The position numbers and the translations under genes are program-made. A DNA stretch of 64,000 bases from CAYYJS01 sp964472315. GTDB lineage: Bacteria > Verrucomicrobiota > Kiritimatiellia > UBA8416. The DNA is taken from the NCBI GenBank assembly GCA_964472315.1, contig CAYYJS010000011.1:16267-80266 (forward strand). Direction: 5' to 3'. This document shows positions 18,122-26,982 of the stretch, piece after piece. The notes under the pieces are model-generated. The model saw nothing but the letters and a program-made list of their open reading frames with translations, had not been told where the DNA came from and did not search any database. The stretch's first letter is position 1, and every line of letters starts with the position of its first letter.

Positions 18122-18700
18122 CTATGACCCCGGGTGCACGGCCCTGCCGCCGGATCGGCAAAGCGGGCAATCCGCAGGCGCCCATACCGTCGGCGCCATC
18201 CGCAGCAGGCTGTAGGTCGGATACGGAAAGGAGACGGCGCCGTTGCTGCGATCGACCAGCACGACGACCGCCACAACGACGCCGCCTCCGGCCGTGACAA
18301 TGTCGATCGTTTCCTGAACACGTCCGCCGCGGGTGATCACATCTTCGGCGACGACATAGCGCGCGCCGGATACGATGGCGAAGCGTCGCATCACGAGTTT
18401 ACCGTCCTGTTTCTCGGCGAAGACCGACTCGACGCCTCCCAGCGCGCGGGCGACTTCGTGTCCGACGACAAGGCCGCCGAGGGCCGGCGCGATGACCCCA
18501 TCCACGGCGCCCGGCGCCCGCAGCCCGGCCGGCAGTCGAGCCACCACCGCACGGCACAGCGCCTCCGCATCCATCGGATAGCGCAGCGCATTCGCGCACT
18601 GGAAAAAGCGATCGCTGTGCAGACCCGACCGCAACTCGAAATGCCCGGTCAGCAGCGCACCGGTCCGCTCCAGAATGGCATACACATCCGCTTCCGTCAT
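18122..18700 (-). CDS. pyrE: Orotate phosphoribosyltransferase
   Basis: Joins orotate to PRPP to make OMP in pyrimidine synthesis. The 192-residue length is standard. The PRPP loop is visible as YVVAEDVITRGGRVQETID at residues about 111-129, and FELRSGLHSDRFFQCA near the N-terminus matches the orotate side. The C-terminal DCPLC..GG...PGS tail is a conserved feature of this bacterial subtype. A GGAG ribosome-binding site precedes the start. It lies 12 bp downstream of ftsZ on the same strand and so probably shares its transcript. Confidence 0.94.
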   Translation of the reverse strand: MTEADVYAILERTGALLTGHFELRSGLHSDRFFQCANALRYPMDAEALCRAVVARLPAGLRAPGAVDGVIAPALGGLVVGHEVARALGGVESVFAEKQDGKLVMRRFAIVSGARYVVAEDVITRGGRVQETIDIVTAGGGVVVAVVVLVDRSNGAVSFPYPTYSLLRMAPTVWAPADCPLCRSGGRAVHPGS

Positions 18701-18712
18701 GGTTCCGCTCCT

Positions 18713-19876
18713 CTACCTCTCGATATCCAGACCCCGGCGCACGTAGGTCGGCGTGTCTAGGTCTTCACCGTCCAGAATGGTGGCTTCCACATCCTTGAAT
18801 CGTCCCTTGCCGACGACATCGAGGCGGAGCTTGGCTTGCATGTCCCGCGCCTTGGCGCGACGGCGGCCCTTGCGCGGCGCGGGCTCGGACACCGTCTCGC
18901 GCGGTCCCGCGGGCAGCGCGCGCTTGACGCGCGTGCCGGCCAGAACGGAAACGACGAGGTCGCCGTCCCACCGGTCGTCCACCGTGATGCCGACGATCAT
19001 GTCACAGTCCTTGGCCATCCCAGCCGACATATCGCGGACGATGGCGTCGACCTCGGTGACGGCCAGGTCGCTCGCCGCGGCGATGGATAGCACCGCGCAA
19101 GGCGCCTCGCGCAGGGCTTTGCCGCGATCCAGCATCGGACTGCGGACCAATTGTTCCACGACGGCCGATGCGCGGCCATTGCCCGACGCGCTGGCGATGC
19201 CGAACAAACAGATACCGCCCGAACACACGCGGCGCAGATCGCCGATATCGATGGTCAGCAGCGATGGCATGGCCAGCATCCGCGCGAAGGCCGCAATGCC
19301 CCGCGCCAGCATCCGCGCACCGGCCTCGAACGCCTCGGCGACCTTGGCATTGCCGACGCTTTCGACGACGCGGTCATTGTCGATCCGGACGAGAATGTCC
19401 GCCCGGTTGCGCAGATCTTCGCAGGCCCGCTCGGCCAAAGCGCGCCGTGCGGCGCTTTCGAACGCAAACGGCATGGTGGCGACAACGATGACCAGCGTAT
19501 CGCTTTCCTCCGCCGTACGGACAAGCACAGGCGTCGCCCCTGACCCCGTGCCGCCGCCAAGGGCGACGGCGACGATGGCGACGTCGACATTCGAGAATAA
19601 GCCACGCAGCATCTCCACATCGTTCTCGGCGGCCATCCGCCCGAGGTCCGCATCCCCGCCGGTCCCGGCGCCTTCAGTGGACTCCAACCCGATGCGCACC
19701 TTGGTCATGGCACGCGCCGCCTTCAGCGATACGGCATCCGTGTTGATCGCCACCGTGACCAGATCGGACAACACGTCGTGCAGGCGGGTAACGGCCTTGC
19801 ATCCGCCGCCCCCCACGCCGATCAGCGCCACCCGCGGCGCTTCGCGAACCAGACTCTCCGAATCGAACTTGAACAT
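18713..19876 (-). CDS. ftsZ: Cell division protein FtsZ (divergent)
   Basis: A tubulin-like GTPase that forms the Z ring. The 387-residue protein has the tubulin signature as LGGGTGSGATP and the nucleotide loop as GVGGGGCKAV (GGN-A is usual). It also has NTDA near residue 50 and the PFAFESAARR stretch. The T7 catalytic loop reads TIDIGD where most FtsZ have NLDFAD, so both aspartates are kept but the Asn is Thr. The C-terminal partner-binding peptide is recognisable as DLDTPTYVRRG after a basic linker. The start MFKFDSES is the last Met before the Rossmann core. It lies 5 bp after ftsA. It is a real but divergent FtsZ. Confidence 0.93.
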   Translation of the reverse strand: MFKFDSESLVREAPRVALIGVGGGGCKAVTRLHDVLSDLVTVAINTDAVSLKAARAMTKVRIGLESTEGAGTGGDADLGRMAAENDVEMLRGLFSNVDVAIVAVALGGGTGSGATPVLVRTAEESDTLVIVVATMPFAFESAARRALAERACEDLRNRADILVRIDNDRVVESVGNAKVAEAFEAGARMLARGIAAFARMLAMPSLLTIDIGDLRRVCSGGICLFGIASASGNGRASAVVEQLVRSPMLDRGKALREAPCAVLSIAAASDLAVTEVDAIVRDMSAGMAKDCDMIVGITVDDRWDGDLVVSVLAGTRVKRALPAGPRETVSEPAPRKGRRRAKARDMQAKLRLDVVGKGRFKDVEATILDGEDLDTPTYVRRGLDIER

Positions 19877-19881
19877 CGTCG

Positions 19882-21087
19882 CTACCGCCCAAACAACAGT
19901 TTCGTCATCGTGTCGAGCACCGAGCGCCCACGCCCGGCGTCGCGTTGCTGCGTCTTGAACGCATACTGCACCAAACCGGTGCATGCCGCATAGCCCGGAC
20001 CGTCGGAGACGGATGCGATGCCGCTCACGTTCCGCGGCCGCCCGACAAAGCACGGGACGCCGAGAACCTGACTCGCCAGTTCGTCCACACCGGACAGGAG
20101 CGCCCCGCCGCCGGTCAGGATGGCGCCGGCGCCCGCGTGCGCCAGCAGGTTGTCCTCATCGAGGCGCTTTCGGACCATCTGGAACACCTCCTCCATGCGG
20201 GCATGAATCACGCCATGCAGTCCCCGCAAGCTGATCGTCGTGCCCTGAAAGCCGACTTCCGCGGGCATCGCGACACGCTCGCTTGCCACATCGTGACGTA
20301 CGACGGCGCATCCTTTCTCGCATTTCAGGCTCTCGGCACGGGCCAGCGGAATGCTGAAGGCCAAGGCGATGTCGTTCGTGACATGGTCGCCGCCCACGCC
20401 GATCGCGCCGCCCGTGGCCACGACGCCGCCCGCATAGGCCATGTAATCGGTCGTGCCGCCGCCGAGATCGATGACCACGGCACCGGTCTTCTTCTGTTCG
20501 GGCGTCAACACCGCCAACGCGGCGCACAATCCGCCGAACGCGACGTCCACGACATCGACGGGCACCATCTGGGCCGCGCGCACCGTATTGCGGATACGAC
20601 TGCGCACGCCATGAAGCACCAGCATGTCGAGCGACAACCGCGCGCCGACCATGCCAATGGGGCGAACCACGTGCTGTCCGTCGTCGATACAGAAACTGCG
20701 ACAGATGGTGTGCATCACCTGCCGGTCGTCCGGCAGACCGACCGCGCGCGCGACTTCCATCACATCCTCGACATCGTCCTCGCCGATCGTACCGTCGGGT
20801 CCGTGGATCGGCACGGCGCCACGGTTGATCAGCCCGCGAATATGCCCGCCGCTGACGATCAGGTGCACCTGCTCGACCGCGACCTTGCTACGTTCTTCGG
20901 CTTCATCGAGAACCGCGCGCACAACGGCGACGGCCTTCTCCATATCGATAACCTCGCCCTTGCGGACGCCGGCCGAGGACCGCTCGCCAACGCCGGTGAT
21001 CATCACGCCGCCGTCGTCCAGCATCTCGCCGACAAGCGCGACGGTCTTGCTGGTACCGATCTCGAGAGCTACAACAGGGTCGGACAT
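19882..21087 (-). CDS. ftsA: Cell division protein FtsA
   Basis: An actin-like ATPase that tethers FtsZ to the membrane. The 401-residue protein opens VVALEIGTSKTVALVGE (phosphate-1 loop; Glu where actin-fold proteins usually have Asp). It then has the SHS2 1C-domain stretch VHLIVSGGHIRG, the second phosphate loop VIDLGGGTTDYMAYAGG, and GAGAILTGGGALLSGVDELA. The C-terminal amphipathic membrane anchor is visible as VLDTMTKLLFGR. The gene lies between ftsQ (2 bp gap) and ftsZ (5 bp gap), the classical division order. Confidence 0.93.
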   Translation of the reverse strand: MSDPVVALEIGTSKTVALVGEMLDDGGVMITGVGERSSAGVRKGEVIDMEKAVAVVRAVLDEAEERSKVAVEQVHLIVSGGHIRGLINRGAVPIHGPDGTIGEDDVEDVMEVARAVGLPDDRQVMHTICRSFCIDDGQHVVRPIGMVGARLSLDMLVLHGVRSRIRNTVRAAQMVPVDVVDVAFGGLCAALAVLTPEQKKTGAVVIDLGGGTTDYMAYAGGVVATGGAIGVGGDHVTNDIALAFSIPLARAESLKCEKGCAVVRHDVASERVAMPAEVGFQGTTISLRGLHGVIHARMEEVFQMVRKRLDEDNLLAHAGAGAILTGGGALLSGVDELASQVLGVPCFVGRPRNVSGIASVSDGPGYAACTGLVQYAFKTQQRDAGRGRSVLDTMTKLLFGR

Positions 21088-21089
21088 GG

Positions 21090-21947
21090 CTACTGCGCAA
21101 AAACCTTTCCGGGAAATGTGGCGTCAAGTTTGGAGTAATCGCCGCTAAGCTGAGCGGCCTGGCGGAGACGGAGCAGGCGATGGAGGAGAATCTCGCGCGA
21201 CGCGTCGTTCATCGGTTCGTCCATGCCTTCCCACCACAGCTTGGTCTCCTTGATGCCGGATGTGGAGACGACATGGAGGATGAGGTAGTCCTTCTTGCGG
21301 ATATCGACGCCGAGCACGAGCAGACCGAGACGCGGGTTATCGCACATGGCCAACACGTCGACGGCGGCGCGCGTCAAACCGCGCACATGCATGCCGGGCT
21401 GTAAGGTCGGGTCCTTGTCGCCGATGACAACGGGCAGTTTGTGCAGACCCGAGCTGAGACGGAACACGACCCCCTCCCGGTCGCTGACGAGCGATTCCCG
21501 CTGCCCCAGGCGGGCCAGCGGCTCCCGCTCCACGATGCTCACCTTGAGGGTGTCCGGCAGCACACGCTGGATTTCGATCCACTTCACGAGCGGGTTCCGC
21601 TCCAGGTACAGGTTCCGGAACGCGTCGACGTCGAACCCGAAAAGGTTCGACCCGATGGTGACACCCTCGTAGGCGAAGTACTCCCGAATCATATCGGCGG
21701 TCTTGATCTGACCATCCTGAACATCGATCCTCCGAATCGCGAAACGCTCGTTGCGCACAAACAGCGCGTCCCGCGCGGCCAGAAGCCCGCGAAAGGCGGC
21801 ATAGCCCGAACCGGCGAGCACGAGCATCAGAAGGACAACGGCGCCGACACGGTACCAGACGATGCGGTTGCGTCCGTCGATGCGGGCCTCCAACTCGTAA
21901 GTCGACTTGTGAAAGCGCGTCCCGCGCGATCCACGGCTCGCTCGCAT
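21090..21947 (-). CDS. ftsQ: Cell division protein FtsQ / DivIB
   Basis: A bitopic divisome protein of 285 residues. A basic cytoplasmic start is followed by one membrane helix at about 34-54 (VGAVVLLMLVLAGSGYAAF). The periplasmic POTRA domain follows (FAIRRIDVQDGQIKTADMI through LPDTLKVSIVEREPLARLG), then the FtsQ beta-domain (SDREGVVF, LPVVIG). ATG at 21947 is chosen because AAGGGGGG lies 8 bp upstream; GTG at 21953 overlapping the ddl stop is the alternative. Order murCB-ddl-ftsQ-ftsA-ftsZ supports the call. Confidence 0.9.
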   Translation of the reverse strand: MRASRGSRGTRFHKSTYELEARIDGRNRIVWYRVGAVVLLMLVLAGSGYAAFRGLLAARDALFVRNERFAIRRIDVQDGQIKTADMIREYFAYEGVTIGSNLFGFDVDAFRNLYLERNPLVKWIEIQRVLPDTLKVSIVEREPLARLGQRESLVSDREGVVFRLSSGLHKLPVVIGDKDPTLQPGMHVRGLTRAAVDVLAMCDNPRLGLLVLGVDIRKKDYLILHVVSTSGIKETKLWWEGMDEPMNDASREILLHRLLRLRQAAQLSGDYSKLDATFPGKVFAQ

Positions 21948-21949
21948 CG

Positions 21950-22873
21950 TCACGGCCCCCCTTCCCCGGGCCGGTCACACACGGCCAGCCGCATGATGCG
22001 ATCGCACAGAACCGGGAACGGCATGCCGGCCGCGGCCGCCGCCATCGGCAACAGACTGGTTTCCGTGCATCCGGGGATCGTATTGACCTCCAGCACGTAC
22101 GGCGTGCCCGTCGCCGTTTCGAGACGTATGTCCACCCGCGCGGCGCCGCGGCAACCGATGGCGGCATAGGCGCGGGCGGCGACGGTCTGACACCGGTCGG
22201 TCTCCGCCTCGGCAAGCGCGGCCGGCGCCTGGTAAGCCGATTGGCCGCGCGTGTACTTGGCCTCGAACCCATACCACCCGTCGGGCGCGGCAATCTCGAC
22301 AATCGGCAACGCCACACCATCGAGAATCGCCACGGTGAGCTCGCGTCCGGCGATGAAGCGCTCGACGAGCGCCGGGCCGCCGCGCGCGAGAACGTCGGCC
22401 AGCGCCGGCGCCCAGGCGGCTTCGTCGAACACCCGGTGCACGCCGATGCTCGATCCCTCGCACAACGGCTTTACGACGACGGGCAACGACAAGCCGCGGG
22501 CGCGACCGTCACTCAGCACATCGTACGGCGGCGTCGGCACGCCGACGCGATCGAACACCCGTTTCGTCAGCAATTTGTCGAACGCCGTGCGACTGGCGGC
22601 GGCGCCGGAACCGGTGTACGGCATGCCCATGCGGTCCAGAATGGCCTGGGCGCCGCCGTCTTCGCCAAAGCGGCCGTGAAAGGCGAGGAAGACCGCCTCG
22701 ATGCCGTCGGGCAGCGCGATCGTCTCGTGCGGCACGTCGATGGCGGTCACGGTATAGCCCGCGTCATGCAAGCCGCGCGCGATGGCGGCGCCCGAACGCA
22801 ACGAAACGTCACGTTCGGACGACGGCCCGCCCATCAGAACCGCCACCCGGTTGTAGGGTCTATCCGTAGTCAT
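21950..22873 (-). CDS. ddl: D-alanine--D-alanine ligase
   Basis: Makes the D-Ala-D-Ala dipeptide for peptidoglycan precursors in the cytoplasm. The 307-residue length is typical of DdlB. ATP-grasp signatures seen are VAVLMGGPSSERDVSLRSG at the start, VFLAFHGRFGEDGG, LPVVVKPLCEGSSIGV, GRELTVAILDG, and RVDIRLETATGTPYVLEVNTIPG at the metal site. It follows the MurC-MurB fusion after a 67-bp gap and precedes ftsQ. The gap holds nothing else. Confidence 0.95.
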   Translation of the reverse strand: MTTDRPYNRVAVLMGGPSSERDVSLRSGAAIARGLHDAGYTVTAIDVPHETIALPDGIEAVFLAFHGRFGEDGGAQAILDRMGMPYTGSGAAASRTAFDKLLTKRVFDRVGVPTPPYDVLSDGRARGLSLPVVVKPLCEGSSIGVHRVFDEAAWAPALADVLARGGPALVERFIAGRELTVAILDGVALPIVEIAAPDGWYGFEAKYTRGQSAYQAPAALAEAETDRCQTVAARAYAAIGCRGAARVDIRLETATGTPYVLEVNTIPGCTETSLLPMAAAAAGMPFPVLCDRIMRLAVCDRPGEGGP

Positions 22874-22940
22874 CCGATGCCCATTCTCCGAGCGGGCCGC
22901 CAGGCCCGCGCTTCCGTGCGCCTGCCGGACACCGCGTCCC

Positions 22941-25289
22941 TCACCGCAGCAGGTGCACTTCCCGTTCCAATTCCTTGCCCGTCCGCCGCCGTACGACGTC
23001 CCGCACATGCTCCATCAGGGCCAACACATCCGAGGCCGTCGCCGCGGTCCCGGCCACGATCACGTTCGCATGACGATCGAGCACGCGGGCGCCACCGATG
23101 CCGTATCCCTTGAGTCCCGCGCCATCGATGAGCTGCCCCGCATACGCGCCCTCGGGGTTGCGGAAAACCGATCCCGCCGACCTCAATCCCCGCTGCCAGG
23201 CGCGCCGTTCGGTCATCTCGCGCCGCGCGGCACGCAGCCCGTCGACATCGCCCGCCCTCAGCCGCAGCCCGACTTCCAACACCACGCCATCGGCGGCCGC
23301 GGCACAGTGCCGATATGCCAACCCGAGATCACGGTCAGGGACTATAGCGATGCGGCCGTCGCTTTTCAAACTGCGAATCCATGCCACCTGCTCGCCGAAC
23401 GTCATGTCCCAGGCGCCGGCGTTCATCCGCATGGCGCCGCCCACGCTTCCCGGGATGCCCGCCATCCGTTCGAGTCCCCCCAATCCGCGCGCTTCGCACC
23501 ACCCGAGCAAGCGCGCCAACGGGCATGCCGCGCCGACGACCACATCCGCCCCGCGCCGCGCGATCGCGCCGAACGCCTCGACGGAAAGCGCCGCCACGAC
23601 GCCGCGTACGCCGAGATCGCTGACAAGCACATTGCTGCCGGCGCCAAGCACATGGAACGGCACGCCGTTGCCACGGCACCAGCCCTGCGCCGCCACGAGG
23701 TCGGCCTCGCTGCCGCAGGTGACCCAGGCGTCGGCACGCCCGCCGACGCCGAATGTGGTATGCGCGCCGAGCGGGTGATCGTACGCGCAGCGCGATGCCG
23801 GACTCAGGAGGTCGGCCGGAAATGCGGGCCGCGTCGTCGGAAAGGCGCCGTGCGACGCGGCGGCGCGCGCCGATTCCGCGATAGACACGACGTTGCCGGC
23901 GCCGACAACCAGCAGCATATCGCCGGGCCGCAGCGTGTGCGCCATGTAGTCCCAGACCTGCTCGCGATCCTCCGCCAGCGTCACGCGCAACCCGCCCTGC
24001 GCGCGGAACGCCCCGTACAGATCCCATGTCTGGCCGCCTTCCAGCGGCGCCTCGGAAGCGGGATAGACCGGCAGGAGAACAACCTCGTCGACCCCGCGAA
24101 ACGCCGGCGGGAATGCGGCGCACAGCGCACGCGTACGCGTATAGCGGTGTGGCTGGAAGACCGCACGCAGGCGCCGCGGCCCGACCGTACGGCTCATGGC
24201 CACAAGCGCGGCGATCTCGGCGGGATGGTGCGCATAGTCGGAAACGACACGGATATCGCCGACCGCCGCGACCAGTTCGAACCGGCGCCGGGGCAAGGCC
24301 GCCACGGCCAGCGCATCGCGGACGCCCTCGAACGACACCCCCAGCGCAAGCGCGGCAGCCGCCGCGCCGGCGGCGTTGCCGATATTGTGCCGTCCGGGCA
24401 CGGGGATCCGTATGCGTCCGAGGCGCACACCGTCCCGAGACAGCGTGAAGGACGCACTGTCGGGAGTCTCGACGGCATCGGTCACGTGGACATCCGCGGT
24501 GGTGCCGAAGCCGTAGGCGATGCGCCGCCGCGCGGTACGCGACAGGGCCATCGCGCGCGGGTCGTCGGCGCACACGATCAGGGCCTTGCCGGTGCGTCGG
24601 ATCACCTGGCTGAAACACTCCTCGAACGCGTCCTCATCCGCGAAATGTTCCATGTGATCGAAATCGACATTGGTGAGCACCGTGTAGTCGGGAGCATAGG
24701 CGGCAAGCGTGCCATCGCTCTCATCGGCTTCAACCACGAGAACGCCGCCGCGATCGTCCGCCAGACCGGGGAGGTTCGGGGAGGTCGCCCCGATGCACCA
24801 GGCGGGGTCACGACCGGCGTGCCAGAGGATCCAGGTCAACAACGTCGTCGTCGTGCTCTTGCCGTGGGTGCCGCAGACGGCCACCGACGTGCGGCCTTCG
24901 AGCAGGATCGGGAGCACCTGTCCGCGCTGAACGCACACCAAGCCGCGGGCGCGGGCGGTCGCGAGTTCTGGCGCGTCAACCGCCACGGCCGTGCTGCGGA
25001 TAACCCAGCGCACGTCGGACGCGAGGTGCGCGGGATCGTGCCCTCGCCGGACGGGGATGCCGAGCCCGGCCAACCAGTCCGCGGTGTCGCCGACGGACGA
25101 ATCGCACCCGCTGACCGGCACGCCGCGCAGAGACAGCAGGCGCGCCAGGCCGGCCATGCCGACCCCGCAGATGCCGAGCATGTGCACGGGCGCCCGCGCC
25201 GCGAGTAGTTCGCGGATGCGTACCGCAACGTCCTCCACGTCTCGCAGGGACGGTTGCCTTGAGTTCTTCGTATGCTCAGTCACGGCCAT
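22941..25289 (-). CDS. murC/murB: MurC-MurB fusion: UDP-N-acetylmuramate--L-alanine ligase / UDP-N-acetylenolpyruvoylglucosamine reductase
   Basis: One 782-residue protein carries two consecutive steps of UDP-MurNAc-L-Ala synthesis. Residues about 1-460 are MurC: nucleotide loop MLGICGVGMAGLA, ATP loop VCGTHGKSTTTTLL, NVDFDHMEHF, and HHPAE of the ligase C-domain. Residues about 500-782 are MurB: FAD-binding HTTFGVGGRADAW, LGAGSNVLVSDLGVRG, GIPGSVGGAMRMNAGAW, and the catalytic Ser in GSVFRNPEGAYAG. A 40-residue linker joins them. ATG at 25289 or GTG at 25283 may be used. MurB acts before MurC in the pathway though it is the C-terminal half here. Fusions of these two are known in PVC bacteria. 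Confidence 0.93.
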   Translation of the reverse strand: MAVTEHTKNSRQPSLRDVEDVAVRIRELLAARAPVHMLGICGVGMAGLARLLSLRGVPVSGCDSSVGDTADWLAGLGIPVRRGHDPAHLASDVRWVIRSTAVAVDAPELATARARGLVCVQRGQVLPILLEGRTSVAVCGTHGKSTTTTLLTWILWHAGRDPAWCIGATSPNLPGLADDRGGVLVVEADESDGTLAAYAPDYTVLTNVDFDHMEHFADEDAFEECFSQVIRRTGKALIVCADDPRAMALSRTARRRIAYGFGTTADVHVTDAVETPDSASFTLSRDGVRLGRIRIPVPGRHNIGNAAGAAAAALALGVSFEGVRDALAVAALPRRRFELVAAVGDIRVVSDYAHHPAEIAALVAMSRTVGPRRLRAVFQPHRYTRTRALCAAFPPAFRGVDEVVLLPVYPASEAPLEGGQTWDLYGAFRAQGGLRVTLAEDREQVWDYMAHTLRPGDMLLVVGAGNVVSIAESARAAASHGAFPTTRPAFPADLLSPASRCAYDHPLGAHTTFGVGGRADAWVTCGSEADLVAAQGWCRGNGVPFHVLGAGSNVLVSDLGVRGVVAALSVEAFGAIARRGADVVVGAACPLARLLGWCEARGLGGLERMAGIPGSVGGAMRMNAGAWDMTFGEQVAWIRSLKSDGRIAIVPDRDLGLAYRHCAAAADGVVLEVGLRLRAGDVDGLRAARREMTERRAWQRGLRSAGSVFRNPEGAYAGQLIDGAGLKGYGIGGARVLDRHANVIVAGTAATASDVLALMEHVRDVVRRRTGKELEREVHLLR

Positions 25290-25402
25290 GCCTCTCGTAC
25301 CCACTGGCCCGCAACGAACCGACACCGGCGTTGCACGTCACATCGGCATGCCTTGCGGGTCCGTCATTCGATCAGATGAAACGCACGGAAACAAGCCCGC
25401 GC

Positions 25403-25822
25403 TCAGGTCGCGCCGTTGGCGGCCTCGCGGGCCACCAACTCCCGGAACGTGACGGAAGCCAGCGCTCCCGACAGCGCGGACTGGATGCGCCCCAGTTCCT
25501 CGTGCACGACGCAGCACGCCGACCGGCTGCAACGGGCGGCATCGACAAGACACTCGTTGAGTTGCACAATATTCGGCTCCGTCGCCTTGACCACCGTCAG
25601 AAGCGATATCTCGGCGGCGTCGCTCGCCAGACACAACCCGCCACCCTTGCCACGTCGGCTGCGCACCAGTCCAGCAGTCACGAGTTTGGCAACGATCTTG
25701 CGCAGAAACCGGTACGGGATTCGCATACTTACCGATAGCGCCGCCGTCGAAACCGTCGATTCGGGCGCTTGTCGGGCCAAGTAAAGAACCGTTCGCAGCG
25801 CGTAGTCGGTCTCCCGCGTCAT
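25403..25822 (-). CDS. Rrf2-family transcriptional regulator with cysteine cluster
   Basis: A 139-residue winged-helix regulator. The N-terminal ETDYALRTVLYLAR and recognition region IPYRFLRKIVAKLVTAGLV followed by the wing GKGGGLCLA match the IscR/NsrR/RsrR group. Cysteines in NECLVDAARCSRSACC could bind a [2Fe-2S] or [4Fe-4S] cluster, so it may sense iron, oxygen or nitric oxide. GGAGG lies 8 bp before the ATG. It sits divergently from the kinase-galU pair and upstream of murCB; which it controls is not clear. Confidence 0.88.
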   Translation of the reverse strand: MTRETDYALRTVLYLARQAPESTVSTAALSVSMRIPYRFLRKIVAKLVTAGLVRSRRGKGGGLCLASDAAEISLLTVVKATEPNIVQLNECLVDAARCSRSACCVVHEELGRIQSALSGALASVTFRELVAREAANGAT

Positions 25823-25852
25823 CACACCAACCTCCGCATTTACGTTACTCGA

Positions 25853-25882
25853 ACGGTAGCATTATGAATCGCGACGTGTCAA
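25853..25882 (-). promoter_or_regulatory. Candidate promoter of the Rrf2 gene at 25403
   Basis: On the minus strand TTGACA (25882-25877) is followed after 18 bp by TACCGT (25858-25853), then by a GGAGG ribosome-binding site and the start codon. It lies in the 144-bp divergent region between the regulator and the GHMP kinase, so Rrf2 binding here could control both. The -35 match is perfect and the -10 is moderate. Confidence 0.45.
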
Positions 25883-25966
25883 CGCGCACGAAATACCAAA
25901 TTGCATGTTCGGCGGAGCACTGCTACCTTCTCGCATCGTTCACATGTCGAAGCAGGGATATTCGAG

Positions 25967-26977
25967 ATGATCATACGTGCCCACGCCTATCCGCGCGCCG
26001 GCCTGATCGGGAACCCGTCCGACGGCTACTTTGGTAAGACGATGGCGCTGACGTTCAGCAACTTCCGCGCGGAAGTGACGCTCTATGAGACGCCCGAGCT
26101 GGAGATTCTGCCCAATACGCGCGATCATTCGCGCTTCGAGAGCCTGGACGCCCTGGCCGACGATGTGCGCCTCTTCGGTTACTATGGCGGGATCCGGCTG
26201 CTGAAGGCCACCATCAAGCGATTCCGCGACTACTGCGCGGCGGGGGGCATCGCCCTGCATGCGCGCAATTTTACGATCCGCTACACGTCCACCATCCCCC
26301 ACCTGGTCGGCCTCGCCGGATCGAGCGCCATTATCACCGCCTGTATGCGCGCGTTGATGGCTTTCTATGGCGTGACGATCGAGAAGCCCCGATTGGCGAA
26401 CCTTATCCTCTCGGTCGAGACATCCGAACTCCTGATCTCGGCCGGCCTGCAGGATCGCGTCGCCCAGGTGTATCAGGGCCTCGTGTATATGGATTTCGAC
26501 AAGACGCTCATGGATCGGCAGGGCTACGGCCACTACGAAGCCATGGACGCGAACCGCCTGCCCCCAATCTACATCGCCTACCAGGTCGATCTCTCGGAAG
26601 TCTCCGGTGTCTACCACAACGATATGCGCCGCCGGTTCGAAAACGGCGACCGTGCGGTCCTGGACGCGATCGAACAGTGGAAGCGGATGACGGACGAGTT
26701 CCGCAAGAGCCTGCTTGCCGGTGACGAGGCGCGCATGGCCGAACTGATCAACGCCAATTTCGATCTGCGGCGCGCCATCAGCCGGATCAGCGAGGGCAAC
26801 ATCCAGATGGTGGAGCGCGCGCGATCCGTCGGCGCCAGCGCCAAGTTCACCGGCTCCGGCGGCGCCATCATCGGCACTTTCGGCAGCCAGTCCATGCTGC
26901 TCCAGCTTCGCGGCGCCTTGGAACCGCATGGCGTCCGGGTGATCATCCCCATGTTGGCATCATCTACACAGGAGTGA
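25967..26977 (+). CDS. GHMP-family sugar-1-kinase, glucuronokinase-like
   Basis: The 336-residue protein belongs to the GHMP kinases. The ATP loop is visible as PHLVGLAGSSAIITA (residues about 117-131), and the third motif as KFTGSGGAIIGTFG near 297-310. The N-terminal AYPRAGLIGNPSDGYFGKTMAL is characteristic of plant-type glucuronokinases and related sugar-1-kinases. Such enzymes make a sugar-1-phosphate, and the next gene, galU, makes UDP-sugars from sugar-1-phosphates, with only 5 bp between them. A salvage route to a UDP-sugar for polysaccharide synthesis is therefore likely. The exact substrate (glucuronate, galacturonate or other) is not readable. Confidence 0.82.
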   Translation: MIIRAHAYPRAGLIGNPSDGYFGKTMALTFSNFRAEVTLYETPELEILPNTRDHSRFESLDALADDVRLFGYYGGIRLLKATIKRFRDYCAAGGIALHARNFTIRYTSTIPHLVGLAGSSAIITACMRALMAFYGVTIEKPRLANLILSVETSELLISAGLQDRVAQVYQGLVYMDFDKTLMDRQGYGHYEAMDANRLPPIYIAYQVDLSEVSGVYHNDMRRRFENGDRAVLDAIEQWKRMTDEFRKSLLAGDEARMAELINANFDLRRAISRISEGNIQMVERARSVGASAKFTGSGGAIIGTFGSQSMLLQLRGALEPHGVRVIIPMLASSTQE

Positions 26978-26982
26978 CACAC

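Noticed and set aside
22953..25208. A 751-codon plus-strand open frame opposite murC-murB
   Set aside because: Shadow of a clear bifunctional enzyme; composition is atypical and no motifs are present.
25883..25966. TTGCAT-17-TACCTT as a promoter for the GHMP kinase
   Set aside because: Only three of six bases match in each box; not strong enough to list as a feature.
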